Part shown: positions 8,396 to 16,809 of the stretch, one piece after another
Numbering within the stretch: the stretch's first letter is position 1
Layout: each line of letters opens with the position of its first letter
Assembly: GCA_945878405.1 (NCBI GenBank)
Contig: CAMCTJ010000013.1
Span: 1-54,704, forward strand
Origin: Bdellovibrio sp. ZAP7
Lineage (GTDB): Bacteria; Bdellovibrionota; FAC87; UBA2466
DNA: 54,704 nucleotides
Direction of reading: 5' to 3'
Notes under the pieces: generated by a model
The model's input: the letters and a program-made list of their open reading frames with translations, nothing else
The model's database searches: none
Told to the model about the DNA's origin: nothing
Program-made: the position numbers and the translations under genes

Positions 8396-9658
8396 CTAGA
8401 ACGATAAAACGACTTTTGTTCCGCCCTGCACCACCGCATTAATCCGGATGGTTCCCTTGCAGGAAGTCATAATTTGATGCGCATGACTGAGCCCTAATCC
8501 TTGACCCGTTGGCTTTCCGTAAGTGAGTCCCCATTGCCCAATTTTAGAAATCAGCTCTTTGGGAAATCCTCTTCCAGTATCTTGAACCCAAATCTCAAGA
8601 TGTGAAGCAGTCGTGTGCGCCCCCACCTCAATGGTTCCTCGCCCTTCATCCAAGGCCTCAACAGCATTATTGATCAAATTAGAGAGGATTCTCTTCAATT
8701 CTTCGGGATCAAAAGGTGCGGGCGTGTTTTCTAACAAGGCAGTAGTATCTTCATTCCAAACTAAATTATTAAATTCCTGATACTCCACTTTCTTCTCTGC
8801 GATCATCTCGCGAATTAACCCTTTCACATCTCGAGGAGCAGAAGTTCCCTCTTTCGCTTTTAATTCAGTCAAACTATCAGCTATGGCGGATATCCGTTCA
8901 ACTGCGGAGCGAATCACTTGTCGACTGGAACTGGGTAGCAAATCAAAATCCTTTGAAGCAAAGAGAAGTGCGGTCAGTGGCGATTTGATATCGTGAGCCA
9001 CTTGATGGTTTCTCATCACCACTGCAGTAGCCACGGCTTCTTTGGTTCTCAGTTCGTTTAACTGATTGAGCTTTCTTCGAAGTAAATCTAATTCTTCGAT
9101 TGGCAAGTGCAGCTGATTAGAAAAGTTTTTAAATAGCGGAGTGAAAAGATCTTTTTCTAGACGAGTTCCCACTCGATGTAGGAGGAGCATTCCCAAAAAA
9201 CAAACCATTATAGAAAAACCAAGAGTGTAATAAATAAGACTCTCTTGAGGCAAAATAGGCACTTGCAGTATGAACTCAAACTGTTGTTTCTCTTTTATTG
9301 GAATTCTCAACGTTCGATAGCCCAGTCGGTTTTCGACAGCACACGGACTTGGTTCGGGATTTTTAAGGGCATAGACAACCCCTCTTTCACAAACAAAAGC
9401 GCGAGACGCTCTTAACTCTCGAACAGCGATGTCTAAACCGGTTTGAAGGAGGGGGGTGCTCCCTTGCATAAGAGCCAGTCCAGAAAGCTCAGCCAACCGG
9501 TTAGCCACGCCTTCTTGAGTTTCTAACTGATGTTTGCCAATGATTCCGAGCAAAAGTATCTCAACAGCTACGATAGCTAAGATGGAGACCAGGAGGGGCA
9601 ATCGGGCATTTCGATAAAACCATTGTCGTAGCGTTATGCTCTTCCCTTTTCCCTCCAT
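8396..9658 (-). CDS. Membrane-bound sensor histidine kinase (orphan)
   Basis: 420 residues. Membrane helices at about 20-40 and 141-161 enclose a roughly 100-residue periplasmic sensor domain with three cysteines but no recognised fold. A juxtamembrane helix leads to the HisKA dimerisation domain with H222 in AHDIKSPL, then the HATPase_c domain with the N box NLINNAVEAL, G1 box QDTGRGF and G2 box GQGLGLS. No response regulator gene lies next to it, so its partner must be elsewhere. Co-transcription with a periplasmic thiol lipoprotein and a small membrane protein suggests sensing of envelope conditions; this is inference. Confidence 0.9.
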   Translation of the reverse strand: MEGKGKSITLRQWFYRNARLPLLVSILAIVAVEILLLGIIGKHQLETQEGVANRLAELSGLALMQGSTPLLQTGLDIAVRELRASRAFVCERGVVYALKNPEPSPCAVENRLGYRTLRIPIKEKQQFEFILQVPILPQESLIYYTLGFSIMVCFLGMLLLHRVGTRLEKDLFTPLFKNFSNQLHLPIEELDLLRRKLNQLNELRTKEAVATAVVMRNHQVAHDIKSPLTALLFASKDFDLLPSSSRQVIRSAVERISAIADSLTELKAKEGTSAPRDVKGLIREMIAEKKVEYQEFNNLVWNEDTTALLENTPAPFDPEELKRILSNLINNAVEALDEGRGTIEVGAHTTASHLEIWVQDTGRGFPKELISKIGQWGLTYGKPTGQGLGLSHAHQIMTSCKGTIRINAVVQGGTKVVLSF

Positions 9659-9664
9659 AAGAGC

Positions 9665-10072
9665 TTAGCTCCATCGACCAGAGGAATCTTTTTCTAAATC
9701 GATGGCTTTTTGAACACGAATTCGACCGTCTTCCCTTTTTAACGAAAGGGAGAGCAAGCTATTAACCAAACTCACAATAAGCGAAGCCAAAAAGGCAGCT
9801 CCAAAGCTTTCCACTTCCACCCCAGAAACTGTTTGAGCACTCATCCAAAACACGAGTCCATTAATAACAAACAGGAACAACCCAAAAGTTACTAAGGTAA
9901 ATGGAAAGGTAACCAAAATGAGAATGGGTTTGAGAACAACATTTAACAACCCCAAGACCAAAGCAAGCGCGAGCGCAGTTCCCAAAGACTCCACTTTAAT
10001 CCCAGATATCAAGTGAGGGATAGCGAGCACCGTTAACGACAGAACAACCCATTTAATAAGAAGCTTATTCAT
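9665..10072 (-). CDS. Phage holin family / YvlD-type small membrane protein
   Basis: 135 residues from the ATG at 10072, preceded by AGAGGG. Four hydrophobic segments and the central NVVLKPILILVTFPF motif match the PF04020 family (phage_holin_4_2, YvlD-like), a group of chromosomal membrane proteins despite the name. A short charged tail follows residue 115. The gene lies six bases before the histidine kinase start, so the three genes 10072-7593 form one operon. No phage genes are nearby; an envelope-stress role is likely but not shown. Confidence 0.85.
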   Translation of the reverse strand: MNKLLIKWVVLSLTVLAIPHLISGIKVESLGTALALALVLGLLNVVLKPILILVTFPFTLVTFGLFLFVINGLVFWMSAQTVSGVEVESFGAAFLASLIVSLVNSLLSLSLKREDGRIRVQKAIDLEKDSSGRWS

Positions 10073-10171
10073 AATGCCCTCTACATAAGATAAAGCACTG
10101 GTAATAAGCAATTCATTTCGATAAGCTACCCTTCCAGTAAATAACAACTTTACTTAGGTTCTGTAACCACT

Positions 10172-10180
10172 TGTTATCAT
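10172..10180 (+). promoter_or_regulatory. Extended -10 promoter before the HAD gene
   Basis: TGTTATCAT, an extended -10 element, ends 6 bases before the ATG at 10187. There is no Shine-Dalgarno sequence, so a leaderless mRNA is expected. Confidence 0.45.
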
Positions 10181-10186
10181 AGACTT

Positions 10187-11020
10187 ATGAGCACCACCCC
10201 TCCAGGGACATTTTTTTCAAGAAAAGAGTGGCAAGAGTCCACCCACTTTCATCCTCTTTCTGAAGGAGAGGTTCTGAATATGGTGGCTGAAACCATTGGT
10301 CGTTTCAAAAGCTCTTTAAGACCCGTCATTTTGCTGGACTTGGATTCAACCCTTTATGAAGTCGGGCCCCGTACCTTAAGAATTATTCAGGAATGGCTTC
10401 CCACCTATTCAAACAAACTTCCCTTGGACCTAAAAATAGCGCTCGAAAACCTGGTCCCTGGGCAAGTGGGCTATTCTTTAAAGGACACTTTCGCCAATTT
10501 GGGATTCCCGGTGGCTACTCGAGAACTAGAAACCATTAGTGCCGATCTCAAAACTTTTTGGTGGGACCGATTCTTTTCTTCTGATTATTTGCCCCATGAT
10601 CGCCCTTATCCCGGAGCAGTCGAATACGCCAATCACCTCTACGATTTGGGTGCAGAACTGTGCTACTTAACGGGGCGCTCGGAGTTAAGGATGCGAAAAG
10701 GAACAGAAACCAATCTTCTACGCGATGGGTTTCCCTTTCAAATCGAAGGAACCCAACTTTTGATGAGGCAACAGGATGACTGGTCCGATGAACGGCACAA
10801 ATCTCATCAAGTTGCTAAACTGGCCCAAAAGGGATTTCCTATAGCTTCATTTGAAAATGAACCCGTAAACTTGGTCACCCTGTCAAAACTCATTCCCCAC
10901 GCGGCTCATATTTTCGTAGATACCGTTTGCAGTGACCACGGTGCTGAGCCAGGTAAAAACCTATACGCCATTAAGGGCTTTTCATCGTTTCAACCTCCCT
11001 CGATTACCAAGATCCAATAA
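10187..11020 (+). CDS. HAD-superfamily hydrolase
   Basis: 277 residues. Motif I is LLDLDSTLYE (nucleophile Asp in DLDST), motif II is CYLTGRSELR (Thr in LTGR), and a late Asp in IFVDTV is a candidate for motif IV. The TGRSE and RKGTETNL context resembles HAD phosphatases of the acid-phosphatase or 5'-nucleotidase type. The substrate is unknown. It stands upstream of ispH with its own promoter; the 56-base gap carries a separate ispH promoter, so the two are probably not a strict operon. Confidence 0.8.
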   Translation: MSTTPPGTFFSRKEWQESTHFHPLSEGEVLNMVAETIGRFKSSLRPVILLDLDSTLYEVGPRTLRIIQEWLPTYSNKLPLDLKIALENLVPGQVGYSLKDTFANLGFPVATRELETISADLKTFWWDRFFSSDYLPHDRPYPGAVEYANHLYDLGAELCYLTGRSELRMRKGTETNLLRDGFPFQIEGTQLLMRQQDDWSDERHKSHQVAKLAQKGFPIASFENEPVNLVTLSKLIPHAAHIFVDTVCSDHGAEPGKNLYAIKGFSSFQPPSITKIQ

Positions 11021-11038
11021 ACGGCTAAACCCCTTATC

Positions 11039-11067
11039 TTGACGGACCTTTTAGGGCTCATTACGCT
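11039..11067 (+). promoter_or_regulatory. Sigma-70 promoter of ispH, predicted leaderless start
   Basis: TTGACG, 17 bases, TACGCT. The -10 box ends 9 bases before the ATG at 11077, and the gap has no Shine-Dalgarno sequence. Confidence 0.5.
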
Positions 11068-11076
11068 TATTGCCTT

Positions 11077-12045
11077 ATGGACGAAACTCAAAATCCCGCT
11101 AAAAGAGCAAAAACCTTCCAGGGCTCAGAAGGGGTTGAAATTGTTATTGCCCCCAATGCGGGCGCTTGTTTCGGCGTTGTTCGCGCAATCAAGCTAGGCC
11201 ATCAAGCTGCAAAAAGATCAAAAGAGGAAGCCGTGCAAGCTTTTGGTCCCTTAGTTCATAACCCTAAATCGATCCAAGAACTTGAAAGTGCTGGCGTCGA
11301 AATAGTGAATGACCCGGACGAAATTCGCGATGGAACGGTCATTCTCCGATCCCACGGAGTAAAACAAGAAATCGAAGCAGAATTTAAAAGAAGGGGCATT
11401 AAAGTAGTTGATGCGACTTGCCCCTTAGTTAAGAAACCTCAAAGAATTGCATCCAGTTTAGGTCAAAAAGGGTACTTTTTAGTTTTGGTTGGCAATTCAG
11501 ATCACCCCGAGGTTAAAGGAGTCCTAAGTTATTTTGGTCGGGCTGACTATTTGGTGACCTACACGGCAAAAGATTTAGAGCGCATTCCCACTAACTCAAA
11601 AGTTGGGATCCTGGCCCAGACTACTATCGAATTTAAAGTTTTAGATGAGATCCACAAAGCAGCGCAGGCTCGCTTTCGGGAAGTTGTTTTATACAACACC
11701 ATTTGTGATGCAACCTCTGTTCGGCAAGACGAAGCTAGTATCCTGGCCCAAAAAGCTGACGTGATGGTGGTGGTGGGCGGAAGAAATTCGAGCAATACAA
11801 CAAAACTTGTAAAAATCTGCAAAAGCTATCAGCCCGATACCTATTTGATTGAAGACAAGCAAGAAATCATTCCCAGCTGGTTTACCGGAAAGAAGAAAAT
11901 CGGCATCACCGGAGGAGCTTCAACACCACAGGAATATGTGGATGAAGTGGGTACCTACATCGCTAGACTAATTGAGTCAGGCTTTGACATGGTGATTCCC
12001 GAGCCTGATTCCACTTTGATAGAAGAAGCTTACGGCACCGATTAA
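11077..12045 (+). CDS. ispH: 4-hydroxy-3-methylbut-2-enyl diphosphate reductase
   Basis: 322 residues, the usual size. It makes IPP and DMAPP from HMBPP in the last step of the MEP isoprenoid pathway, using a [4Fe-4S] cluster. The three cluster cysteines are C31 (GACFG), C115 (DATCPLV) and C210 (NTICDAT). The substrate-binding His (H61 in LVHNP, H93 in RSHG) and the catalytic Glu E145 in HPEV are present, as is the SSNT motif. A 20-residue charged N-terminal extension precedes the conserved core, which makes a later start possible, but no good alternative start is visible. Its product feeds undecaprenyl-phosphate, used by the glycan and peptidoglycan genes of this window. Confidence 0.96.
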   Translation: MDETQNPAKRAKTFQGSEGVEIVIAPNAGACFGVVRAIKLGHQAAKRSKEEAVQAFGPLVHNPKSIQELESAGVEIVNDPDEIRDGTVILRSHGVKQEIEAEFKRRGIKVVDATCPLVKKPQRIASSLGQKGYFLVLVGNSDHPEVKGVLSYFGRADYLVTYTAKDLERIPTNSKVGILAQTTIEFKVLDEIHKAAQARFREVVLYNTICDATSVRQDEASILAQKADVMVVVGGRNSSNTTKLVKICKSYQPDTYLIEDKQEIIPSWFTGKKKIGITGGASTPQEYVDEVGTYIARLIESGFDMVIPEPDSTLIEEAYGTD

Positions 12046-12082
12046 ATTCCCCCTTCATAAAGTCAGGTCATCCGACGATAGA

Positions 12083-12742
12083 ATGAGTATGAAAACTATC
12101 ATTCTTTTATCAGTCATTTGGGGCCTTAATCTTTTTTCTGATCGTGCTTTTTCTAACGATCAAGTCAGCATGGTGTCCGCAGAATTCACCAAGACAAAAA
12201 GTGAATTTCAGATGACCTATAATCAGGTTAAGAAATCTCTCAGAGATATTGAAAACGAAAAGGCGAAAGCGATTCGCGAATCAAAAGCTCAGGCCTTCAA
12301 AGACCAAGAGGGAATCAAAGCTTTTGAAACCTACGATGTCTTAATTTCTTCTCGATATGTTGATAAAGATGGGAGATACCTCAGCTCGCTGGAAGTCTCG
12401 TCAAAAGATCACGAAAATCTAAATGAACTTTTTCAATCTTACCTTCGAACCAATCCCTTGGTTGGGCGGCTCAGCGCGGGCCATGCTCGTCGATATATTT
12501 CCTGGGCGATTGACCGATTAAAAGAACTAAATAAATACAATTCAGACCCTAGCGAAAAAAATAATCCAGACTTGGAAATTCTAGCAAGACTCACAGTTGA
12601 AAATGAAAATCGACTTCATACGGTAACAGACTTAGCTCAGCGTTTGGGAGTTAAACTAGAAGAGGCTTCAGCTTTAGCGGAAATGGGTAAAGACCCAGCG
12701 CAGCCAGTTGACCGAATGCCCGCCTCTGTCAGAACCCGTTAA
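12083..12742 (+). CDS. Secreted coiled-coil-rich hypothetical protein
   Basis: 219 residues. A signal peptide occupies about residues 1-24 (cleavage near AFS-ND); a second ATG six bases later (12089) gives an equally good signal peptide. The mature protein is charged and mainly helical, with Lys/Glu-rich stretches at 30-80 that look like a coiled coil. I recognise no domain. It lies 37 bases after ispH on the same strand and may be read through from it. Confidence 0.65.
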   Translation: MSMKTIILLSVIWGLNLFSDRAFSNDQVSMVSAEFTKTKSEFQMTYNQVKKSLRDIENEKAKAIRESKAQAFKDQEGIKAFETYDVLISSRYVDKDGRYLSSLEVSSKDHENLNELFQSYLRTNPLVGRLSAGHARRYISWAIDRLKELNKYNSDPSEKNNPDLEILARLTVENENRLHTVTDLAQRLGVKLEEASALAEMGKDPAQPVDRMPASVRTR

Positions 12743-12863
12743 ACCAGTACTCTGATGGAATACGATCGATCGACTGCCTAGAAGTGTCACTCTGTCCCTT
12801 CTCTGGCCTCAGGGGTTTTGGCCCTCTCCTTGAATTCATTTGGAGCTTGAGGAAGTTCTCCAG

Positions 12864-13187
12864 ATGCGTTTTTGGATTCTCACATTTTGCCTTCTGATGA
12901 CGAGCCAGTGTTTTTCGCTGTCTTCATCCAATCATTCTTGTCGCATTCAGATCCGAATTGAAAAAATAAATGGCGAGAACCAGCACATTGATTTTTCCTC
13001 TCCCCTAAAAACTAGAGAAGCTTGTCAAACCCTTGCCCAAATTCATCGGAAAAATTTCGATTCCACAAAAATTAAGACCAAACGAGTGACTTACTTTTGG
13101 AAAAAAGTAACAAAGACAGTCCCGATGCTGGCGCACGCCCCTGCAAAAAAACCAAAAAAATCCAAGAGAAGAAGCAAAAAGCTCTAG
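12864..13187 (+). CDS. Small secreted basic protein, hypothetical
   Basis: 107 residues from the ATG at 12864, which has GAGGAAG eight bases upstream and starts a signal peptide (hydrophobic ILTFCLLMTS). The mature part holds two cysteines and ends in a Lys/Arg-rich tail (KKPKKSKRRSKK). The last four bases overlap the convergent peptidase gene. No family is recognised. A periplasmic or surface cation-rich protein is the most that can be said. Confidence 0.5.
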   Translation: MRFWILTFCLLMTSQCFSLSSSNHSCRIQIRIEKINGENQHIDFSSPLKTREACQTLAQIHRKNFDSTKIKTKRVTYFWKKVTKTVPMLAHAPAKKPKKSKRRSKKL

Positions 13188-14332
13188 GAAAACACCAACA
13201 GGTCTTTTCCCTCTTCAAGATAAGACAAAAGTTGTTTTCGCCTTTCACTCCAGGGATCTTCCCAGGGCAAATCATCTTTCAGAAGCTCCTCACAAAGAAC
13301 CAACATCCCCTTAATATCCGAAAGGCTGACAAATTCTGGAGCGGGACCTTCCGGACCTCGGCAATCAGGGCCCCCCTCAAAGCCTTGATTGTGATAGTTA
13401 CCCAAGGGGATAGAAATCCCAACCGCAGGCACTTGATTTACGACAGCGACCGTTGCTTCGCAGGTTCCTCCATCCATTACTCGCTTCTGAAACTTTTTGG
13501 GCAGCTTTTTCTGTGCAATTTGGCTTAAAACCTCAATCGCTGGACCACTAAACACCCCTGCTCTATCTCCCAAACGGACAACCGGCCCTTTTCCGACCAG
13601 TGCTCCTGGGAGAGTACGAGAAGTTTCCAAACTGACAACCACTAGGGGCCTCTTAGCCGTTTTCAACCAACCCAATTCAAAATGTGCAATACAGCCTACA
13701 AACCCCACTTCTTCAGCCCGAGTTAATATGCCAATAAATTTTCGGGATTGCAGCTTGGCAGCTTTCTTCGCAGTTTCAATGGCAACAAAACAACCCACGA
13801 GATCATCAGCGGCTTTTGTGTAAACAATTCCGGATTTCTCCCAGACAGCCTTTCGAAATCCAAAACCTCCAAACAGTGTAGGTGCTTTGTGCTCTGAACA
13901 GTTTTCCTTAATTTTTACCGTGCCCTTTGAAAGGTGAGTTTTCTTTTTATCGAGGGTGGCTGAACTTAATATTCCGTCGTAGACCTGACCTGCCGGGTTA
14001 CTGATCCACACCCGGCTTCCCACCAAGTGTTTTCTCGGAGAACCACCAAACCACTTCACCTCAAGCGTCTGTTTATTTTTCCACTTCACCCCATGAAATC
14101 CCGGGTGGTCCATATGAGCAATAAAGACCCTCACTGGTTCCTTCTCGTTTTGACCTAACAAGATTCGATACTCTTGCTCGCTAGCCACTCCCATAATGAT
14201 ATTTCCCGTGGAATCCTGGAAAAAGGGAACCTGAATCCGATTTAATTCATTTTTGATCCATTGAATAACGAGCCCCTCGCGGTAGGGGGCTGTGGGCTGT
14301 TCTAGGAGACTTAATAATGATTTCTTATTCAT
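13184..14332 (-). CDS. M42-like metallo-aminopeptidase (FrvX/glutamyl aminopeptidase type)
   Basis: 382 residues. The two-metal site of the M42/M20 fold is recognisable: H73-M-D75 in AHMDHPGF, the bridging Asp in KAADDLVGC, the catalytic Glu pair in TRAEEVGFVG, a Glu in SLETS, and a terminal His in PLGNYHNQ. The inserted beta domain (residues about 90-165) is as expected for M42. It would remove N-terminal amino acids from peptides in the cytoplasm. It converges with the small basic protein and diverges from coaE. Confidence 0.82.
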   Translation of the reverse strand: MNKKSLLSLLEQPTAPYREGLVIQWIKNELNRIQVPFFQDSTGNIIMGVASEQEYRILLGQNEKEPVRVFIAHMDHPGFHGVKWKNKQTLEVKWFGGSPRKHLVGSRVWISNPAGQVYDGILSSATLDKKKTHLSKGTVKIKENCSEHKAPTLFGGFGFRKAVWEKSGIVYTKAADDLVGCFVAIETAKKAAKLQSRKFIGILTRAEEVGFVGCIAHFELGWLKTAKRPLVVVSLETSRTLPGALVGKGPVVRLGDRAGVFSGPAIEVLSQIAQKKLPKKFQKRVMDGGTCEATVAVVNQVPAVGISIPLGNYHNQGFEGGPDCRGPEGPAPEFVSLSDIKGMLVLCEELLKDDLPWEDPWSERRKQLLSYLEEGKDLLVFS

Positions 14333-14340
14333 AGAGCCCT

Positions 14341-14346
14341 AATATA
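14341..14346 (-). promoter_or_regulatory. -10 box before the M42-like peptidase gene
   Basis: Minus-strand TATATT lies 8 bases before the ATG at 14332. I see no good -35 hexamer. It faces the coaE promoter across the same 67-base gap. Confidence 0.35.
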
Positions 14347-14364
14347 CCTGAACGCACGCAGGTT

Positions 14365-14393
14365 TTGTACAAAGCTCAATTGCGGGGTATCTT
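14365..14393 (+). promoter_or_regulatory. Sigma-70 promoter of coaE
   Basis: TTGTAC, 17 bases, TATCTT. The -10 box ends 6 bases before the ATG at 14400. TAGGAG directly abuts that ATG, too close to act as a ribosome binding site for it. Confidence 0.5.
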
Positions 14394-14399
14394 TAGGAG

Positions 14400-15011
14400 A
14401 TGGGAAAAATCATAAAGATGGGGCTCACTGGCGGTATCGCTTCGGGAAAATCAGAAGTTGGCCGCATCCTTTTGACCAAGGGAATCCCCGTGATTGATAT
14501 GGACAAGATCGGGAAAGTTCTTTTGGACTCAGACTCAGCTATTCAAAGTGAAATTCTTGCTGCTTTTGGCGCAGAGGCTGCGACCGATCATAAAATAGAC
14601 CGAAATAAACTCCGTGGCCTTATTTTTTCAAATCTTGCGAATCGCAGAAAGCTAGAGAGCATCATGCATCCACGCATTAGAAAGGAATTTGAAAGACGCG
14701 CTCAAGAAGAAGAGGCAAAAGGCAACAAACTCATCATATGCGAAGCAGCACTTCTCATCGAATCGGGTTATCGGAATTCTCTCGACAAGTTGACCGTAGT
14801 CCTCGCCCCGGAAACCAATCGGATGACACGACTTCTCGCTCGTGAATCAGTGGCACCCGAAATGGCTCAGCAAATGTTTCAAGCTCAAGTTACTGATCGA
14901 GAGCGTCTCGCTTTGGCAGATTATGTCATTGAGAACAACTCTGATTTAGGCGTTTTGGCCAACAAAGTAGAGGCCCTCTTACGGCAATGGAAAAGTGAAG
15001 GCCTGATTTAG
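14400..15011 (+). CDS. coaE: Dephospho-CoA kinase
   Basis: 203 residues, the normal size. It phosphorylates the ribose 3'-OH of dephospho-CoA in the last step of CoA synthesis. The P-loop is GGIASGKS (residues 11-18), followed by the substrate-lid elements typical of CoaE: DMDKIGK, the HPRIR motif and ICEAALLIESGY. The first ATG is placed 6 bases behind a promoter -10 box; an internal ATG at 14418 (M7) is an alternative start. It converges with folD, with a single base between the stops. Confidence 0.95.
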   Translation: MGKIIKMGLTGGIASGKSEVGRILLTKGIPVIDMDKIGKVLLDSDSAIQSEILAAFGAEAATDHKIDRNKLRGLIFSNLANRRKLESIMHPRIRKEFERRAQEEEAKGNKLIICEAALLIESGYRNSLDKLTVVLAPETNRMTRLLARESVAPEMAQQMFQAQVTDRERLALADYVIENNSDLGVLANKVEALLRQWKSEGLI

Positions 15012-15012
15012 T

Positions 15013-15858
15013 TTACTGTCCTTTTTTTACTTGGAGCGAAGCAGCTAAAACAAGATTTTTCATGAGCATTGCAATGGTCATCGGCCCTACGCCCCCCGGA
15101 ACAGGGCTGATGGCTTGGCATTTCTGTTCTATTTTCTCATAATCAACGTCCCCACAAAGCCCGTCTCCATTTCGATGAATCCCAACGTCTATTACGACTG
15201 CTCCGTCTGAAATCAACTCAGGACCCACCCACTTTGCTTTGCCAATTGCCGCGACGATAATTTCCGCTGACTTGGTAAAAGAGCTAATATCTTTAGTTTT
15301 GGAATGGCAGACGGTTACCGTTGCGTTCGCATTCATCAAAAGCTGCGCCATTGGCTTACCCACAATTTCACTTCTTCCCAGCACAACAACTCTTCGCCCC
15401 TCAACTGAAATAGAATAAAATTTGAGCATTTCCATCACTCCCATGGGAGTACAGGGAACTAAACGAGGTTTTCCTAACATCAAACGCCCGGCATTCTCAG
15501 CAGTTAAACCATCGACGTCTTTCAAGGGATCCAAGATTTCAAACAACCTGCTTTTTCGAATATGAGAAGGCAAAGGGAGTTGGATTAATATTCCGTGAGT
15601 TCCTTTATCCTGATTGAGTTCCTTCACTTTTTCCAAAAGGATCTCTTCAGAAACAGAATCCGGAAACTTTATGGTTTCACTTTGTAAACCCAAAGCCTGG
15701 CATTTTTTGGCTTTAGACCGAACGTAGGTCTCTGAGGCGGGATCATTTCCCACCAAGATAACAGCAAGTTTTGGGACTACGGGAAGAAGGGATACTTCTA
15801 GTAACAATTGCGAATAAACATTCTCCGCAACTTTTTTACCGTCGAGAATTAAAGTCAT
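15013..15858 (-). CDS. folD: Bifunctional methylenetetrahydrofolate dehydrogenase / methenyl-THF cyclohydrolase
   Basis: 281 residues from the ATG at 15858. The catalytic Lys lies in ETYVRSKAKKCQALG, the cyclohydrolase region is GILIQLPLPSHI, and NADP binding is by VVLGRSEIVGKPMAQLL. The GVGPMTIAMLMKN C-terminal signature is present. It interconverts 5,10-methylene-THF and 10-formyl-THF. The start overlaps the stop of the upstream Alg13-like gene as ATGA (15855-15858). The open frame continues 22 codons upstream, but only the coupled ATG gives the family N-terminus. Confidence 0.95.
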   Translation of the reverse strand: MTLILDGKKVAENVYSQLLLEVSLLPVVPKLAVILVGNDPASETYVRSKAKKCQALGLQSETIKFPDSVSEEILLEKVKELNQDKGTHGILIQLPLPSHIRKSRLFEILDPLKDVDGLTAENAGRLMLGKPRLVPCTPMGVMEMLKFYSISVEGRRVVVLGRSEIVGKPMAQLLMNANATVTVCHSKTKDISSFTKSAEIIVAAIGKAKWVGPELISDGAVVIDVGIHRNGDGLCGDVDYEKIEQKCQAISPVPGGVGPMTIAMLMKNLVLAASLQVKKGQ

Positions 15859-16295
15859 AAGCTGGGACTCAAAAATCTGCCCAGTTTTGGAAATTGAGGA
15901 AACTGCAACTGGGTTTTTCGACACTCTTGAATTGCATTTTCGATGTTGTTTACATCCATACAGAGAATACCCATGCCCAGCTCAGCCCATTTAACCGCAA
16001 GCTCCACTTGCGAATCATTTGCTTCCCCATACCGGACCTGTTTGGGAACTATGATGGTTGGTTTTCGAAATTGATAGAGCTGGGATAGCATCCCAGTTCC
16101 CCCATGAGAAATAACCATTTCGGCTTCTTGAATTAAACGCTGAATCTCTGCAGGGGGCGCTGTTCTCACGAATGGAAAGGATGGCTCCGTGTAGCTCATT
16201 CCAATCTGTCCAAAAAAATCGAAGCGACTACTGATTTTTTCACAAGCTTGAATGAGCGGATCAAAATGCCCAGTAGAGACCAAAATGAGAATCAT
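15855..16295 (-). CDS. Alg13-like glycosyltransferase subunit (GT28 C-terminal domain; PssE/EpsF type)
   Basis: 146 residues. It consists only of a GT28-type C-terminal, nucleotide-sugar-binding domain with the HGGTGMLSQ motif and the VPKQVRYGEANDSQVE segment typical of Alg13/MurG. I use the ATG at 16295, which gives an ATGA overlap with the upstream gene and has AAGGA eight bases upstream; the ATG nine bases earlier is less well placed. It should bind the membrane-associated Alg14-like partner encoded immediately upstream to form one active glycosyltransferase. The sugar is probably a UDP-hexose or UDP-HexNAc. Confidence 0.85.
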   Translation of the reverse strand: MILILVSTGHFDPLIQACEKISSRFDFFGQIGMSYTEPSFPFVRTAPPAEIQRLIQEAEMVISHGGTGMLSQLYQFRKPTIIVPKQVRYGEANDSQVELAVKWAELGMGILCMDVNNIENAIQECRKTQLQFPQFPKLGRFLSPSL

Positions 16296-16777
16296 AAAAC
16301 CCATCCTTCATAGCGAGCCTTGGGTCCATAAACCTGAAGCAGTTCGGGCCACTGGACCAAGAGCTCGGAGCAAATGGGATACAATAATTTACCTGTAACG
16401 CTTTTGGTGGTGACTTGGTTCATACATTCTACATGGATGACTTTGGCTCCTAAAATGCGTGCAAAATAGCAAAAGCAAACAACATTGCTGGCCCCCACAG
16501 AAATCACCGACCGAGGACGCAATCTCCACGCAAGTCGAGCAGAAACCCACAAATGCCTTAAAGCTCCTAGGGGATTAAACACTCTTGTTTTTCCAAACCA
16601 CCGAAAGAGGTAGGGCACTTCAAAAACCTGGGCATAAGATTTTTTCAAACTATCGATATCAGGACCGTGAGTAGTCACGATAGCTGAGGGTCTTTCAGCC
16701 ATCTGTTCCAGGAGCTTTAAAGCGTTGTGCAAATGCCCGCCACGATCAGTTACAACAACAAAAGGTTTGGTTACCAT
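16292..16777 (-). CDS. Alg14-like glycosyltransferase membrane subunit (PssD/EpsE type)
   Basis: 161 residues. The N-terminal VVTDRGGHL motif corresponds to the GGH acceptor-binding loop of Alg14/MurG, and SVGASNVVCFCYFARILGAKVIHVE matches the Alg14 core (quoted in part: GASNVV, KVIHVE). It recruits the Alg13-like subunit to the inner membrane. The pair is encoded in the order Alg14-Alg13 with an ATGA overlap and runs on into folD. An extended -10 element (TGCTAAAAT on the minus strand) lies six bases before the start codon. Confidence 0.84.
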   Translation of the reverse strand: MVTKPFVVVTDRGGHLHNALKLLEQMAERPSAIVTTHGPDIDSLKKSYAQVFEVPYLFRWFGKTRVFNPLGALRHLWVSARLAWRLRPRSVISVGASNVVCFCYFARILGAKVIHVECMNQVTTKSVTGKLLYPICSELLVQWPELLQVYGPKARYEGWVL

Positions 16778-16783
16778 TTTATT

Positions 16784-16792
16784 ATTTTAGCA
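16784..16792 (-). promoter_or_regulatory. Extended -10 promoter of the Alg14/Alg13-folD operon
   Basis: Minus-strand TGCTAAAAT, six bases before the ATG at 16777. No Shine-Dalgarno sequence lies between it and the start codon, so a leaderless transcript is expected. Confidence 0.45.
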
Positions 16793-16809
16793 GACTGCTG
16801 TTTGTTACG

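Noticed and set aside
9665-10072. Prophage remnant because of the holin-family name
   Set aside because: The PF04020 family is chromosomal in most bacteria and no phage gene is near.
13097-13528. 143-codon plus-strand frame antisense to the M42-like peptidase
   Set aside because: No similarity, no ribosome binding site, and the opposite strand carries conserved catalytic motifs.
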